From: MED-G105 sp050331095
GTDB taxonomy: Bacteria > Pseudomonadota > Alphaproteobacteria > Caulobacterales > Parvularculaceae
Assembly: GCA_050331095.1 (NCBI GenBank)
Contig: JBHJHE010000048.1
Coordinates: 1 to 23,769, forward strand
Length of the DNA stretch: 23,769 bases
Reading direction: 5' to 3'
Shown here piece by piece: positions 14,917 to 22,202 of the stretch (within the stretch, counting starts at the first letter, position 1; every line of letters begins with the position of its first letter). Position numbers and translations under genes: made by a program. The notes under the pieces were generated by a model. It did not search any database, was not told the origin of the DNA, and saw only the letters and a list, made by a program, of their open reading frames with translations.

Positions 14917-15645
14917 CTACGAGGCGACGTATTGGCCGCCGTTCGCGCTGACGACCGAGCCCGTGATGAACCCGGCCTTTTCGTCGGCCAGAAACACGAC
15001 GCAACGCGCGATCTCCTCGGCCTCGCCAAGGCGGCCCACGTCGATTTGCGCGACGATCTTCTCAAGAACGCTGTCGTCCATCGCGGAAACCATTTCCGTC
15101 GCGATGTAGCCCGGCGCGACCGCGTTCACCGTCACGCCCTTGAACGCGCCCTCCTGCGCCAGCGCGCGCGTGAAGCCGATCATGCCGGCCTTCGCCGCGG
15201 AATAGTTCGACTGCCCCATCTGGCCTTTCTGGCCGTTGATCGACGAGATGTTCACGATACGGCCGAACTTGCGTTCGCGCATGCCGGGGAACACCTGGTG
15301 GCTCATGTTGAAAACGCTGTCGAGGTCGGCGCGCATCACCTGCGACCACTGCTCCGGCCCCATCTTGTGGAACATCGCGTCACGCGTAATGCCGGCGTTG
15401 TTGACGAGAATGTCCGTCGGCCCCTGCGCCGCCTCGATGTCGGCGACGCCTTTTTTGCAGGCGTCGTAGTCGCCGACGTCGAACTTGAAGCACTTGATCC
15501 CGGTCGCCGCCTCGCATTTCCGCGCCGCCTCGTCGTTCCCGGCGTAGTTCGCCGCGACGTTGCAGCCGGCCTCTTTCAGGGCCGTGGAGATCGCGAGGCC
15601 GATGCCGCGGGTGCCGCCCGTGACGATCGCGTTCTTGCCGTTCAT
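14917..15645 (-). CDS. phaB: Acetoacetyl-CoA reductase
   Basis: 242 residues, an NADPH-dependent short-chain dehydrogenase that makes (R)-3-hydroxybutyryl-CoA for PHB. The cofactor motif TGGTRGIG is at 9-16, NNAG follows near residue 88, and the catalytic S-Y-K set appears as ISSINGQKGQMGQSNYSAAK. The family-typical TRDAMFHKM and GYIATEMV segments are also present. AAGGGAG is 8 nt before the ATG. It lies 63 bp after phaA on the same strand and is followed by a terminator. Confidence 0.95.
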   Translation of the reverse strand: MNGKNAIVTGGTRGIGLAISTALKEAGCNVAANYAGNDEAARKCEAATGIKCFKFDVGDYDACKKGVADIEAAQGPTDILVNNAGITRDAMFHKMGPEQWSQVMRADLDSVFNMSHQVFPGMRERKFGRIVNISSINGQKGQMGQSNYSAAKAGMIGFTRALAQEGAFKGVTVNAVAPGYIATEMVSAMDDSVLEKIVAQIDVGRLGEAEEIARCVVFLADEKAGFITGSVVSANGGQYVAS

Positions 15646-15708
15646 TGTTTCACTCCCTTGTTCAGCCCACGGCTCTTTTCGCCGCAGCTTTCCTTGATCC
15701 GCGGGGCC

Positions 15709-16884
15709 CTATGGCCGCTCGACGCACATGGCGACGCCCATGCCGCCGCCAATGCACAGCGTCGCGAGTCCCTTCTTCGCGTCCCGCCGGCCCATCTCGT
15801 GCAGGAGGGTCGTCAGAATGCGCGCGCCCGACGCGCCGATCGGGTGGCCGATGGCGATCGCCCCGCCATTGACGTTGACTTTCTCCGCATCCCAACCGAG
15901 CTCCTTGCCGACGGCGAGGGCCTGGGCCGCGAACGCCTCGTTCGCTTCGATGAGATCGACCTCGCCGAGGGACCAGCCGGCTTTCTCAAGCGCGAGGCGC
16001 GACGCAGGCGCGGGCCCGATGCCCATGATCGCCGGATCGACGCCGCAATGGGCCGCCGACGCAATCCGCGCGACGGGCGTCAGGCCGCGGCGCTCGGCCT
16101 CGTCTTCAGCCATGACGACGAGCGCCGCCGCGCCGTCATTGATGCCCGACGCGTTCGCGGCCGTGACCGAGCCGTCCTTCGCAAACGCCGGACGCAGGTC
16201 GGCGACGCCTTCGACCGTCGCGCCCTCGCGAATGTATTCGTCTTCTTCGAAAACGACCTCGCCCTTGCGCGTCTTGATCGTGACCGGAACGATCTCGTCT
16301 TTGAACTTGCCGGCCTTCCTCGCGGCCTCGGCCTTGTTCTGGCTGGCGACGGCGAACGCGTCCTGCTCTTCGCGGCTGATCTGATACTTCTCGGCCAAAT
16401 TCTCCGCCGTGCGGCCCATGTGATAATCGTTAAAGGCGTCCCACAGACAGTCCTTGATCATTGTGTCGGTCTGGGACGCGTCGCCCATTTTGACGCCGGC
16501 GCGCAGGTGCAGCGCGTGGGGCGAGAGGCTCATGTTCTCGTGCCCGCCCGCGACGACCGTCGTCGCGTCCCCGGCGCGGTTGGCGGCGGCGGCGAGGGCG
16601 TCGGCGCGCAAGCCCGATCCGCATTCCTGGTTGATGGTCTTCGCCGGCCGCTCCTGGGGCACGCCGGCGCCCATGCTCGCCTGGCGCGCGGTGTTCTGCC
16701 CCTGCGCGGCCTGGAGCACGTGGCCCATGATCGTCTCGTCAACGTCGCCGGCGTCGACCTTCGCCCGCTCCAACGCGCTCTTGATCACGATTTCGCCAAG
16801 CTTCGCCGCCGGCGTCGTGGCGAGGCCGCCACTGAAACTGCCGACGCCGGTGCGCACCGCGCTGACGATCACTGCTCCGCTCAT
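15709..16884 (-). CDS. phaA: Acetyl-CoA C-acetyltransferase (beta-ketothiolase)
   Basis: 391 residues from the ATG at 16884 (GGGAGAA 6 nt upstream). It condenses two acetyl-CoA into acetoacetyl-CoA, the first step to PHB. Nucleophile Cys88 is in INQECGSGLRA, His347 in IAIGHPIGASG and the acid/base Cys377 in LATLCIGGGMG, so all catalytic residues are present. NEAFAAQALA and the tail CVER are standard. NQE rather than the more usual NQV/NQL precedes the active cysteine, a mild variant. Cotranscribed with phaB; divergent from phaR. Upstream in-frame codons to 16956 are not thiolase-like. Confidence 0.95.
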   Translation of the reverse strand: MSGAVIVSAVRTGVGSFSGGLATTPAAKLGEIVIKSALERAKVDAGDVDETIMGHVLQAAQGQNTARQASMGAGVPQERPAKTINQECGSGLRADALAAAANRAGDATTVVAGGHENMSLSPHALHLRAGVKMGDASQTDTMIKDCLWDAFNDYHMGRTAENLAEKYQISREEQDAFAVASQNKAEAARKAGKFKDEIVPVTIKTRKGEVVFEEDEYIREGATVEGVADLRPAFAKDGSVTAANASGINDGAAALVVMAEDEAERRGLTPVARIASAAHCGVDPAIMGIGPAPASRLALEKAGWSLGEVDLIEANEAFAAQALAVGKELGWDAEKVNVNGGAIAIGHPIGASGARILTTLLHEMGRRDAKKGLATLCIGGGMGVAMCVERP

Positions 16885-16988
16885 AAATCGTTCTCCCTTC
16901 GCGCGCCGGGGCATGCTTCGACCGACGCCTCTTATGTTCCGCGAGACGCGAAGCAAGGGCGCTCGCTCGCGTCAAGCGGGGTCATTAG

Positions 16989-17025
16989 CCGCGCCGGCGC
17001 TTGGTTTGGCAAGCGGCTCGCGCGG
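16989..17025. other. Imperfect hairpin in the phaA upstream region
   Basis: CCGCGC/GCGCGG outer and CGCTTG/CAAGCG inner stems of 6 bp each with a small internal loop and GTTTGG apex. It would lie in the phaA leader if transcription starts farther upstream. Function unknown. Confidence 0.35.
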
Positions 17026-17069
17026 TTGCATCGAGGTCACGTCAATACGCGCGGGGTGCGAGTCCGCGG

Positions 17070-17085
17070 ATTGTCAACTGACAAT
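17070..17085. promoter_or_regulatory. Perfect palindrome in the phaA-phaR intergenic region
   Basis: ATTGTCA-AC-TGACAAT, a perfect 7-bp inverted repeat with 2-nt spacer, about 90 bp before phaR. It contains TTGTCA on the plus strand and TTGACA on the minus strand, so it may overlap -35 elements. A regulator, possibly PhaR, could bind; inferred from position only. Confidence 0.5.
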
Positions 17086-17096
17086 GCATTTTTCAA

Positions 17097-17120
17097 TAAG
17101 CGTCGCTATATAGACGCTAA
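17097..17120. promoter_or_regulatory. Inverted repeat around a TATATA box before phaR
   Basis: TAAGCGTC and GACGCTAA are 8-bp arms with one mismatch separated by GCTATATA. The TATATA (17107-17112) is a candidate -10 element, so the repeat would place a dimer over the promoter of phaR. Confidence 0.4.
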
Positions 17121-17174
17121 AGCGTTGCGCGGCCGAGCAGAGGGCGCGGACGACGTCCAAAGGAGCGGCGCAGT

Positions 17175-17837
17175 ATGAGCCAGACGAAAAAATCCGCCGA
17201 GCCCGGCGTCGGCGCGACCGTCGGCGGCGGTCCCGGCGAAACGCCGAAGCGCAGGGCCGCCAACGAGCGCGGCGCCGGCGAACCGATCACGATTAAGAAG
17301 TACGCCAACCGACGCCTCTACAACACGGCGACGAGTTCATACGTCACGCTCGACTACCTCTCCGAGATGGTGAAGGAGGGGCACGACTTCGTCGTGTTTG
17401 ACGCCAAGACCGGCGACGACATCACCAGATCGGTGCTGACCCAGATCATCTTCGAGGAGGAGAACAAAGGGCAGAACCTCCTGCCGATCCAGTTCCTCCG
17501 TCAACTGATCCAATTCTACGGCAACAGCCTTCAGAACTACCTGCCGTCTTACCTTGAAATGAGCATGGACGCCTTCTCGCGCAATCAAGAAGCGATCCGC
17601 GAACAGATGCGCGGCGCGTTCGGCGCCACGCCGGGCTACAACATGTTCGAGGAGACGGCGCGCAAGAACATGGCGCTCTTTGAACAGACGATGAAGATGT
17701 TCTCGCCGATGGGCGGCGGCCTCTATGGCCAGACGCCGGCGACGGGCGGCGACGCCGCAGCGGAAGCCGACGACGTGAACGCCCTCAAAGCCGAACTCGC
17801 CGAGCTGAAGCGCCGTCTTCGCGAGAAGGGCGAATAG
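17175..17837 (+). CDS. phaR: Polyhydroxyalkanoate synthesis repressor
   Basis: 220 residues. The PHB/PHA accumulation-regulator DNA-binding domain is at about 38-97: ITIKKYANRRLYNTATSSYVTLDYL followed by FVVFDAKTGDDITRSVLTQIIFEEE. The second conserved part (LLPIQFLRQLIQFYGNSLQNYLPSYLE) and a helical C-terminus ending in the charged coil ALKAELAELKRRLREKGE follow. PhaR binds PHB granules and DNA, repressing phasin and its own gene when polymer is absent. The first 37 residues are a low-complexity Gly/Ala/Lys tail, longer than usual. AAGGAG lies about 9 nt before the ATG. Divergent from phaAB. Confidence 0.95.
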   Translation: MSQTKKSAEPGVGATVGGGPGETPKRRAANERGAGEPITIKKYANRRLYNTATSSYVTLDYLSEMVKEGHDFVVFDAKTGDDITRSVLTQIIFEEENKGQNLLPIQFLRQLIQFYGNSLQNYLPSYLEMSMDAFSRNQEAIREQMRGAFGATPGYNMFEETARKNMALFEQTMKMFSPMGGGLYGQTPATGGDAAAEADDVNALKAELAELKRRLREKGE

Positions 17838-17918
17838 CGTTCCGACCGGCCGCCTCGCCCAATCTCGACAGGCCCGCCCCCGCATGAGAGGGTTACGGCT
17901 CGAATGAGGGGCGGACAC

Positions 17919-18635
17919 ATGACGAAACAACTGATCTTGGGCGTCGCAAGCGCGCTGGCCTTCTTCAGCGCGAGCGCCGCGAACGCGCAGAATACGCTCG
18001 ACGCGGGCCCTGCCGGCCCTGACCCGTACGCGCTGTTCTCGCGTCAGGGTTTCACGCTGGACGCGACGCACCGGTTCTTGGTCAACTTCACGACGGTCAG
18101 CGGCGAAATCCGGACGCTGTCGAGCGGCGAACGGTACGGCGCATACACGACGCGCCAGGGCGGCCGCTTCATCGCGCAGCCGACTTTTTGTCGTGACGGC
18201 GTCTGCTACGGATTGATGTTCGCCGCCTACTTTCCGACAAGCGGGTTCTCCGTGACGCCGGACCAGCTGAACGCGTTCAACGTTCAGCGGCCTCACGGCA
18301 ATGCATCCTACAATCCGAATGCGAACGCGTACGTGCTGCAACGGCTCACGACGAACATCAGCGGCATTACGAACGGCTCGCTCGCCGGCGAGGTCGGCCT
18401 GTTCGACGGCTACCTGCGGTCGTTTTTCGATTTCATTCGCGGGTCGCCGACGGACGGCGGCGGATCGCTTGTGTCGACGGACGCCCCGGCCCCGATCCTC
18501 GCCAGCGCCAGCGCCGCGCCCCTCGCCGCGCTTGCCGGCCCCGTCGAGGTAACGGCGGACGACATTCTGGAGGACATGCGCTCCAACCTGTCCGCCGACA
18601 AGATCTTCAATGGACTGACGAACCCGCGCCGCTAG
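17919..18635 (+). CDS. Exported protein, not recognised
   Basis: 238 residues from the ATG at 17919 (GAGGGGCGG upstream; an in-frame start at 17904 also exists). A clear signal peptide (KQLILGVASALAFFSASA, cleavage near ANA-Q) leads to a mature region with aromatic-rich repeats of small strands: GFTLDATHRFLVNFTTVSG, a Cys pair C91-x4-C96 (FCRDGVCYG) that could form a disulfide, and LMFAAYFPTSGFSVT. The C-terminal part after a Ser/Ala/Pro linker (about 187-212) is short and acidic. I do not recognise the family. It starts 81 bp after phaR, and whether it shares its promoter is unclear. Its stop codon is supplied by the left end of a repeat element. Confidence 0.75.
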   Translation: MTKQLILGVASALAFFSASAANAQNTLDAGPAGPDPYALFSRQGFTLDATHRFLVNFTTVSGEIRTLSSGERYGAYTTRQGGRFIAQPTFCRDGVCYGLMFAAYFPTSGFSVTPDQLNAFNVQRPHGNASYNPNANAYVLQRLTTNISGITNGSLAGEVGLFDGYLRSFFDFIRGSPTDGGGSLVSTDAPAPILASASAAPLAALAGPVEVTADDILEDMRSNLSADKIFNGLTNPRR

Positions 18636-18802
18636 AGCGCCCGGCGTTCAGCTTGGGTCGGTTGAAAACGTTCCGGGGCGCTCCAGACCCGGGACGTAGC
18701 GCATCCAACCGGTTCGATAAGAAGACGGGACGCTCTAGATTCTAGGGTTTGAGCGCCTGAGACGATCTTCGCCCGATCCAGGATGAACGCCCGGCGCTCT
18801 AG
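18632..18802. repeat. Double-hairpin (BIME/REP-like) intergenic repeat element
   Basis: The 171-bp stretch is bounded by a 19-bp inverted repeat, left end 18632-18650 (CTAGAGCGCCCGGCGTTCA) and right end 18784-18802, identical at 18 of 19 positions. Inside, GAGCGCC-type motifs recur: 18636-18683 folds as one hairpin closed by GAGCGCC(C)GG/CCGGGGCGCTC, and 18751-18799 as another closed by GAGCGCC/GGCGCTC, with CTAGATTCTAG between them. No ORF. Structure resembles paired REP units or a MITE. The left-end TAG ends the upstream exported-protein gene and the mirror-image TAG on the other strand ends the EAL gene. Confidence 0.65.
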
Positions 18803-20529
18803 ATCCGCGTGGCCGGCGGGCCGTTCGGCGCGCCGTCCGGCAGCCAGACGGGATTGGTCTCCGGCCGACCGATCATGAAGCCCTGCAGATAGTCGACGCC
18901 GAGCCCCTTCAAGAGCATCGCATCGCCCTCGTCGTCGACCCACTCGGCGACCGTCTTCATGCCGAAGTTCCTGGCGAGGTCGAGCAGGGTGCGGACGAAT
19001 AGCTGGTTGTCGCGGGACGAGGCGACGCCGGTGACGAACGATCCGTCGATCTTGAGGATGTCGATGTCGAGCGCCTTCAGATTACGGAACGATGTGTAGC
19101 CCGCGCCGAAATCGTCGATCGCGAAGGTCGCGCCGAGCTTTTTGATCTCCGAGACGAACTCTATCGACGCGTCGACGGCGTCGATGACGCGCGTCTCGGT
19201 GAGCTCCACCGTGATGCGCCGCGCAAGCGACGCGTTCGCGCGCATCAACGACAGATAACCCTCCGCCCACACCGGATCCTTCACCGTCTCCATCGAGATG
19301 TTGACGGCGAGCGACACGTTCGGGGCCTGAACGAGCGTGTTGATGGCGAGTTCGAGGACGCGCCGGTCGAGCAGGTGGACGAGGCCGAGGCGTTCGGCCA
19401 CGGGAATGAACTCCGGCGCGGGCACTTCCCGGCCGTCCTCGCCCAGCATGCGGATCAAACACTCGAACTTGGAGGCCGGCTCGTCGAGATCGGCGACGAT
19501 CGGCTGGAACGCGAGCCGCACGCGCCGTTCGTTGAGCGCGGTCAGGATCACGTCCGACATATGCGTGTTGCGCCGGCGCTGGCTAACGACGTCGGTCTTT
19601 TCGCTGAAGGCGGACCAGCTGGAGCGGCCCATGCGCTTCGCCTGATCGAGCGCCGCCTCGGCGCGGGCCATCGCGTTGTTCGCGTCAAGATCGTCATCGA
19701 GATCGATCGCGCCGATGCAGATCGACGCCGCGACGGCGCCGCGGTCGGTTTCGATGACGTCTTCGCGCACGGCGTTCAGAAGGCGAATGCACAGGGCGCG
19801 CAGCGCGTCGTCCGACGCGTCGGCGACGACGATGCCGATTTTGGTGCCGGCGACGCGGCCGATCGCGTCGCCGTCGCCGAGGCAGGCCGACAGGCGTCCT
19901 GCGATCTCCTTGATGACGTTGTCGGCGGCGTCGAAGCCGAAATCCGCGTTGATCGCGCCGACGTCGTCGATGCCCGCGACGAGGTAGGCCCCGCGGCGGG
20001 CGCGCGGCGCGCAGAGCGCGTTGTCGAGGCCGCGTCGCAATTGCGCACGGTTCCGCACGCCGGTGAGTTCGTCGTAATCGGCGCGCCACGAAAGATCGGC
20101 GCTCGCCCGCTTTTCGGCGTCGATGGAGCGCAGTACGCCGATCAAACGCTTTTCGCCGGAGACGTCGATCCAGCCGCCGCGCTCTTCGAACCAGACGGCC
20201 GCGTCGTCGGCGTCGCGTAGCTGGTACTCGCAGGAATAGCTTTGCGCCTCGCCCTTCAGCGCGGCGACCCGCGCGGCCGGCGGCTGACCCACCATCAGCG
20301 CGTCGAAATCGGCGAGCGGCGTTTGCGGCGCGGCGAAGTCGCGGCCCACGAGCCGCGACACCGCGGCGCGATCGGACCAGACGAACGCGTTCGCGTTCCC
20401 ATCGAACTCGAAGAGCGCCTGAACGGCGTCGTTAACGCGGGCGACGTCGCCGCGCTCGACAGGACGCGCATCGCCGCCGCTCGTGCGGGCGCCGGCGTCG
20501 GTGGGGGCGGGCGTTACGGATACTGACAT
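18799..20529 (-). CDS. PAS-GGDEF-EAL protein, GGDEF degenerate
   Basis: 576 residues from the ATG at 20529 (a GTG at 20532 is possible). A PAS-like region is at about 40-140 (SYSCEYQLRDADDAAVWFEERGGWI), a GGDEF domain at about 148-310 beginning DYDELTGVRNR, and an EAL domain at about 330-560. The active-site GGDEF is replaced by AGTKI (227-231), so cyclase activity is very unlikely. The EAL has ECL (356-358) but keeps N410, E442, D472-D473 (DDFGAGYTS), K493 (KIDGSF), E529 and Q549 (YLQGF), so c-di-GMP phosphodiesterase activity is plausible. No transmembrane segment seen; probably cytosolic. The preceding gene ends with a terminator, so it has its own promoter. Confidence 0.92.
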   Translation of the reverse strand: MSVSVTPAPTDAGARTSGGDARPVERGDVARVNDAVQALFEFDGNANAFVWSDRAAVSRLVGRDFAAPQTPLADFDALMVGQPPAARVAALKGEAQSYSCEYQLRDADDAAVWFEERGGWIDVSGEKRLIGVLRSIDAEKRASADLSWRADYDELTGVRNRAQLRRGLDNALCAPRARRGAYLVAGIDDVGAINADFGFDAADNVIKEIAGRLSACLGDGDAIGRVAGTKIGIVVADASDDALRALCIRLLNAVREDVIETDRGAVAASICIGAIDLDDDLDANNAMARAEAALDQAKRMGRSSWSAFSEKTDVVSQRRRNTHMSDVILTALNERRVRLAFQPIVADLDEPASKFECLIRMLGEDGREVPAPEFIPVAERLGLVHLLDRRVLELAINTLVQAPNVSLAVNISMETVKDPVWAEGYLSLMRANASLARRITVELTETRVIDAVDASIEFVSEIKKLGATFAIDDFGAGYTSFRNLKALDIDILKIDGSFVTGVASSRDNQLFVRTLLDLARNFGMKTVAEWVDDEGDAMLLKGLGVDYLQGFMIGRPETNPVWLPDGAPNGPPATRI

Positions 20530-20573
20530 CACACCATCGCAAACTTGACGGCGAACCTTTGGTGCAAAGCCGT

Positions 20574-20601
20574 AAAAAAAAGCGAAACGTCGTTAGCGAC
20601 G
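20574..20601 (-). terminator. Rho-independent terminator upstream of the EAL gene
   Basis: On the minus strand CGTCG-CTAA-CGACG is followed by TTTCGC and eight T residues (20581-20574). It lies about 155 bp below the end of the 4-helix membrane-protein gene and would end that transcript before the EAL gene. The rest of 20530-20757 shows no convincing ORF. Confidence 0.55.
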
Positions 20602-20757
20602 CGACGGCCCCCGACCCCGCCATCGACACCGTTGGGGGCGCGCCGGCGGCCTCGCGAAAGCTGTCGATTGTTGGCCGCGAACCGCGCCTATCGATCGCAT
20701 GGGCGCGCCGCGGTCGCCGGCGTGCGCGTGGACCTGCGAATCTGAGGCCTCGCTGGC

Positions 20758-21177
20758 CTAGCGGGCGACGCCCTCGGCGACGCTGAAGTCGCGCCGCGCC
20801 GTCACCGTGGTCACGACGATGCCCGCCATCGGATCGAGAAACGTCATCGACATGTAGATAAAGAACGTCGAGTTGCCGAACCCGCTGAAGAAGATGAAGA
20901 GCAGCAGGCAGACGATGAAGAGGATGAACGAGAGGGCGTGGTTCGTGAGCGACGACGTGTCGGTGTTCGTCGCCCGCTCAAGCTCCACGAAGAGGAGCCC
21001 CATGCTGCCCACGAGGAAGACGTCGCCGCCGCGAATGACCCACACGTCGTCGGAGGCGAGCGGCAGGTTCATCAGTTCGGCGAGGCGCCAGCTTTCCGTG
21101 CCGATCGACATGTTGGTGAGCGTCAGCACGGCGTAAATGACGAGGCTCACGACGAGCAGCGGAAACATTTGAATCAT
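20758..21177 (-). CDS. Conserved 4-helix membrane protein of unknown function
   Basis: 139 residues from the ATG at 21177, which has GGGGAG 7 nt upstream overlapping the stop of the preceding GT2 gene. Four hydrophobic segments are seen: about 5-22, 45-65, 82-105 and 108-125. The pattern FVELERATNTDTSSLTNHALSFILFIVC matches a small inner-membrane protein that I recall in many alphaproteobacteria, where it has no assigned function. It is tightly coupled to the glycosyltransferase upstream (4-bp gap), so the two probably act in the same envelope process. Family recall is not verified by search. Confidence 0.8.
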   Translation of the reverse strand: MIQMFPLLVVSLVIYAVLTLTNMSIGTESWRLAELMNLPLASDDVWVIRGGDVFLVGSMGLLFVELERATNTDTSSLTNHALSFILFIVCLLLFIFFSGFGNSTFFIYMSMTFLDPMAGIVVTTVTARRDFSVAEGVAR

Positions 21178-21181
21178 TTTC

Positions 21182-22111
21182 TTACTCCCCTGGGGTCGCT
21201 CCCCCGCCGGCGCGCGTCGCCGCCGCGTCTCGTTCCTTTGTAACATACGCCTCGCGTCCGCGAACCTCCGTCACCGCGATCGGCGAGCGGGCGCGATCAA
21301 TAAGCCACACGACGCCGACGAGGTCGCGAAACGCCACGACGAGGCGCCCCAGATTCGTGTATTTCGACGCGCCATGAAGGCGCGGCCGGTGGGAGACCGG
21401 CGCGAAGGCGACGTCGAACCCTTCGCGACGCATCAAGGCCGGCAGGTACCGATGGCTGTGATCGAAGTAAGCCGCGCGCAGGTACGCCTCGCGGCGGATC
21501 GCCTTGAGGCCGCAGCCGGTGTCGACCGCGCCGTCGCGCAGGAGCCGCGAGCGGACGGCGTTCGCGACTTTCGAGGCGAGCCTCTTCGCCGCCGTGTCCT
21601 GGCGTTTGCGGCGCTCGCCGCCCACCATCGCGAGGCGCAGGGACGCGCCCTCAGCCACGAGCGGCGCCAGCACCAGCGGAATGTCCGCCGGATCGTTCTG
21701 GCCGTCGCCGTCGAGCGTCACAAGGATCTCCCCTCGCGCGGCGAGCGCGCCCGTTCGCAGGGCCCGGCTCTGGCCGGCGTTCGCCTCGTGGCGCAGGACG
21801 CGCAAGGTGGGGAGTCGCGCGGCGGCCCGCGTCAGGACCGCATGGGTGTCGTCGGCGGAGGCGTCGTCGACAGCGAAGATTTCGTGCGCAGCGCAGCGCC
21901 GCAGCGGCTCGTCGGCCGACGCGAGCGCGCCCATCGCCGCGGCGATCTCCGAGACAAGGGCGTCGGCCGCGCCCTCTTCGTTGAACATCGGCGTCACGAT
22001 TGAAACCACCGGCGCGCCCGTCTCGCGCGTCCGCCCGCCAAGCGCGAAGCGCGCCGCCTCGGCGCGCGGGCCGATCACGACGCCGGCGGATCCGTCGTTT
22101 GCTCCATCCAT
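21182..22111 (-). CDS. Family 2 glycosyltransferase (polyprenyl-phosphate sugar transferase-like)
   Basis: 309 residues from the ATG at 22111. The GT-A fold is clear: VVSIVTPMFNEEGAADALVSEI (about 35-56), VDDASADDT (81-89), the DGDGQNDP nucleotide-sugar site (134-141), and TGCGLKAIRREAYL with the acceptor side. PRLHGASKYTNLGRL is typical of dolichol- or undecaprenyl-phosphate mannosyl/glucosyl transferases. No C-terminal membrane helices, so it acts as a soluble or peripheral transferase. The product could feed the divergent ArnT/PMT-type transferase, which uses polyprenyl-phosphate sugars. No clear Shine-Dalgarno; the open frame extends further upstream but is not GT-like. Confidence 0.9.
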   Translation of the reverse strand: MDGANDGSAGVVIGPRAEAARFALGGRTRETGAPVVSIVTPMFNEEGAADALVSEIAAAMGALASADEPLRRCAAHEIFAVDDASADDTHAVLTRAAARLPTLRVLRHEANAGQSRALRTGALAARGEILVTLDGDGQNDPADIPLVLAPLVAEGASLRLAMVGGERRKRQDTAAKRLASKVANAVRSRLLRDGAVDTGCGLKAIRREAYLRAAYFDHSHRYLPALMRREGFDVAFAPVSHRPRLHGASKYTNLGRLVVAFRDLVGVVWLIDRARSPIAVTEVRGREAYVTKERDAAATRAGGGATPGE

Positions 22112-22202
22112 CGACGCGTGATTGCAGAACCGCCGTGAAATTGAAATATTCCGCCGCGCTCGACGCGGCGCTCGCCGCCCCCTAACGCATGACCGCCACG
22201 CC

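Larger units (their letters stand above)
16885..17174. other. phaA-phaR divergent intergenic region
   Basis: About 290 bp without a gene. It holds the phaA and phaR ribosome sites, a hairpin (16989-17025), two inverted repeats (17070-17085 and 17097-17120) and an AT-rich stretch near 17083-17112, unusual in this GC-rich window and likely to contain the promoters. Confidence 0.6.

Noticed and set aside
15709..16884. NQE in place of NQV before the thiolase active-site cysteine as a sign of lost activity
   Set aside because: Cys88, His347 and Cys377 are all present with their usual surroundings, so the change is a tolerated variant rather than a defect.
16914..16953. GCTTCG / CGAAGC arms in the phaA upstream region
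   Set aside because: Six-bp arms with a loop of nearly 30 nt are not convincing as a terminator or operator in DNA of this composition.
14839..17178. A 779-codon plus-strand open frame over phaB and phaA
   Set aside because: It runs opposite two clear enzyme genes, is full of Arg/Asp/Ala low-complexity sequence and has no family match. Such frames arise when the sense strand has G/C at third positions.
20545..20745. A 66-codon plus-strand open frame in the gap before the EAL gene
   Set aside because: No family resemblance, no Shine-Dalgarno, and it overlaps a minus-strand terminator structure; most likely chance in GC-rich DNA.
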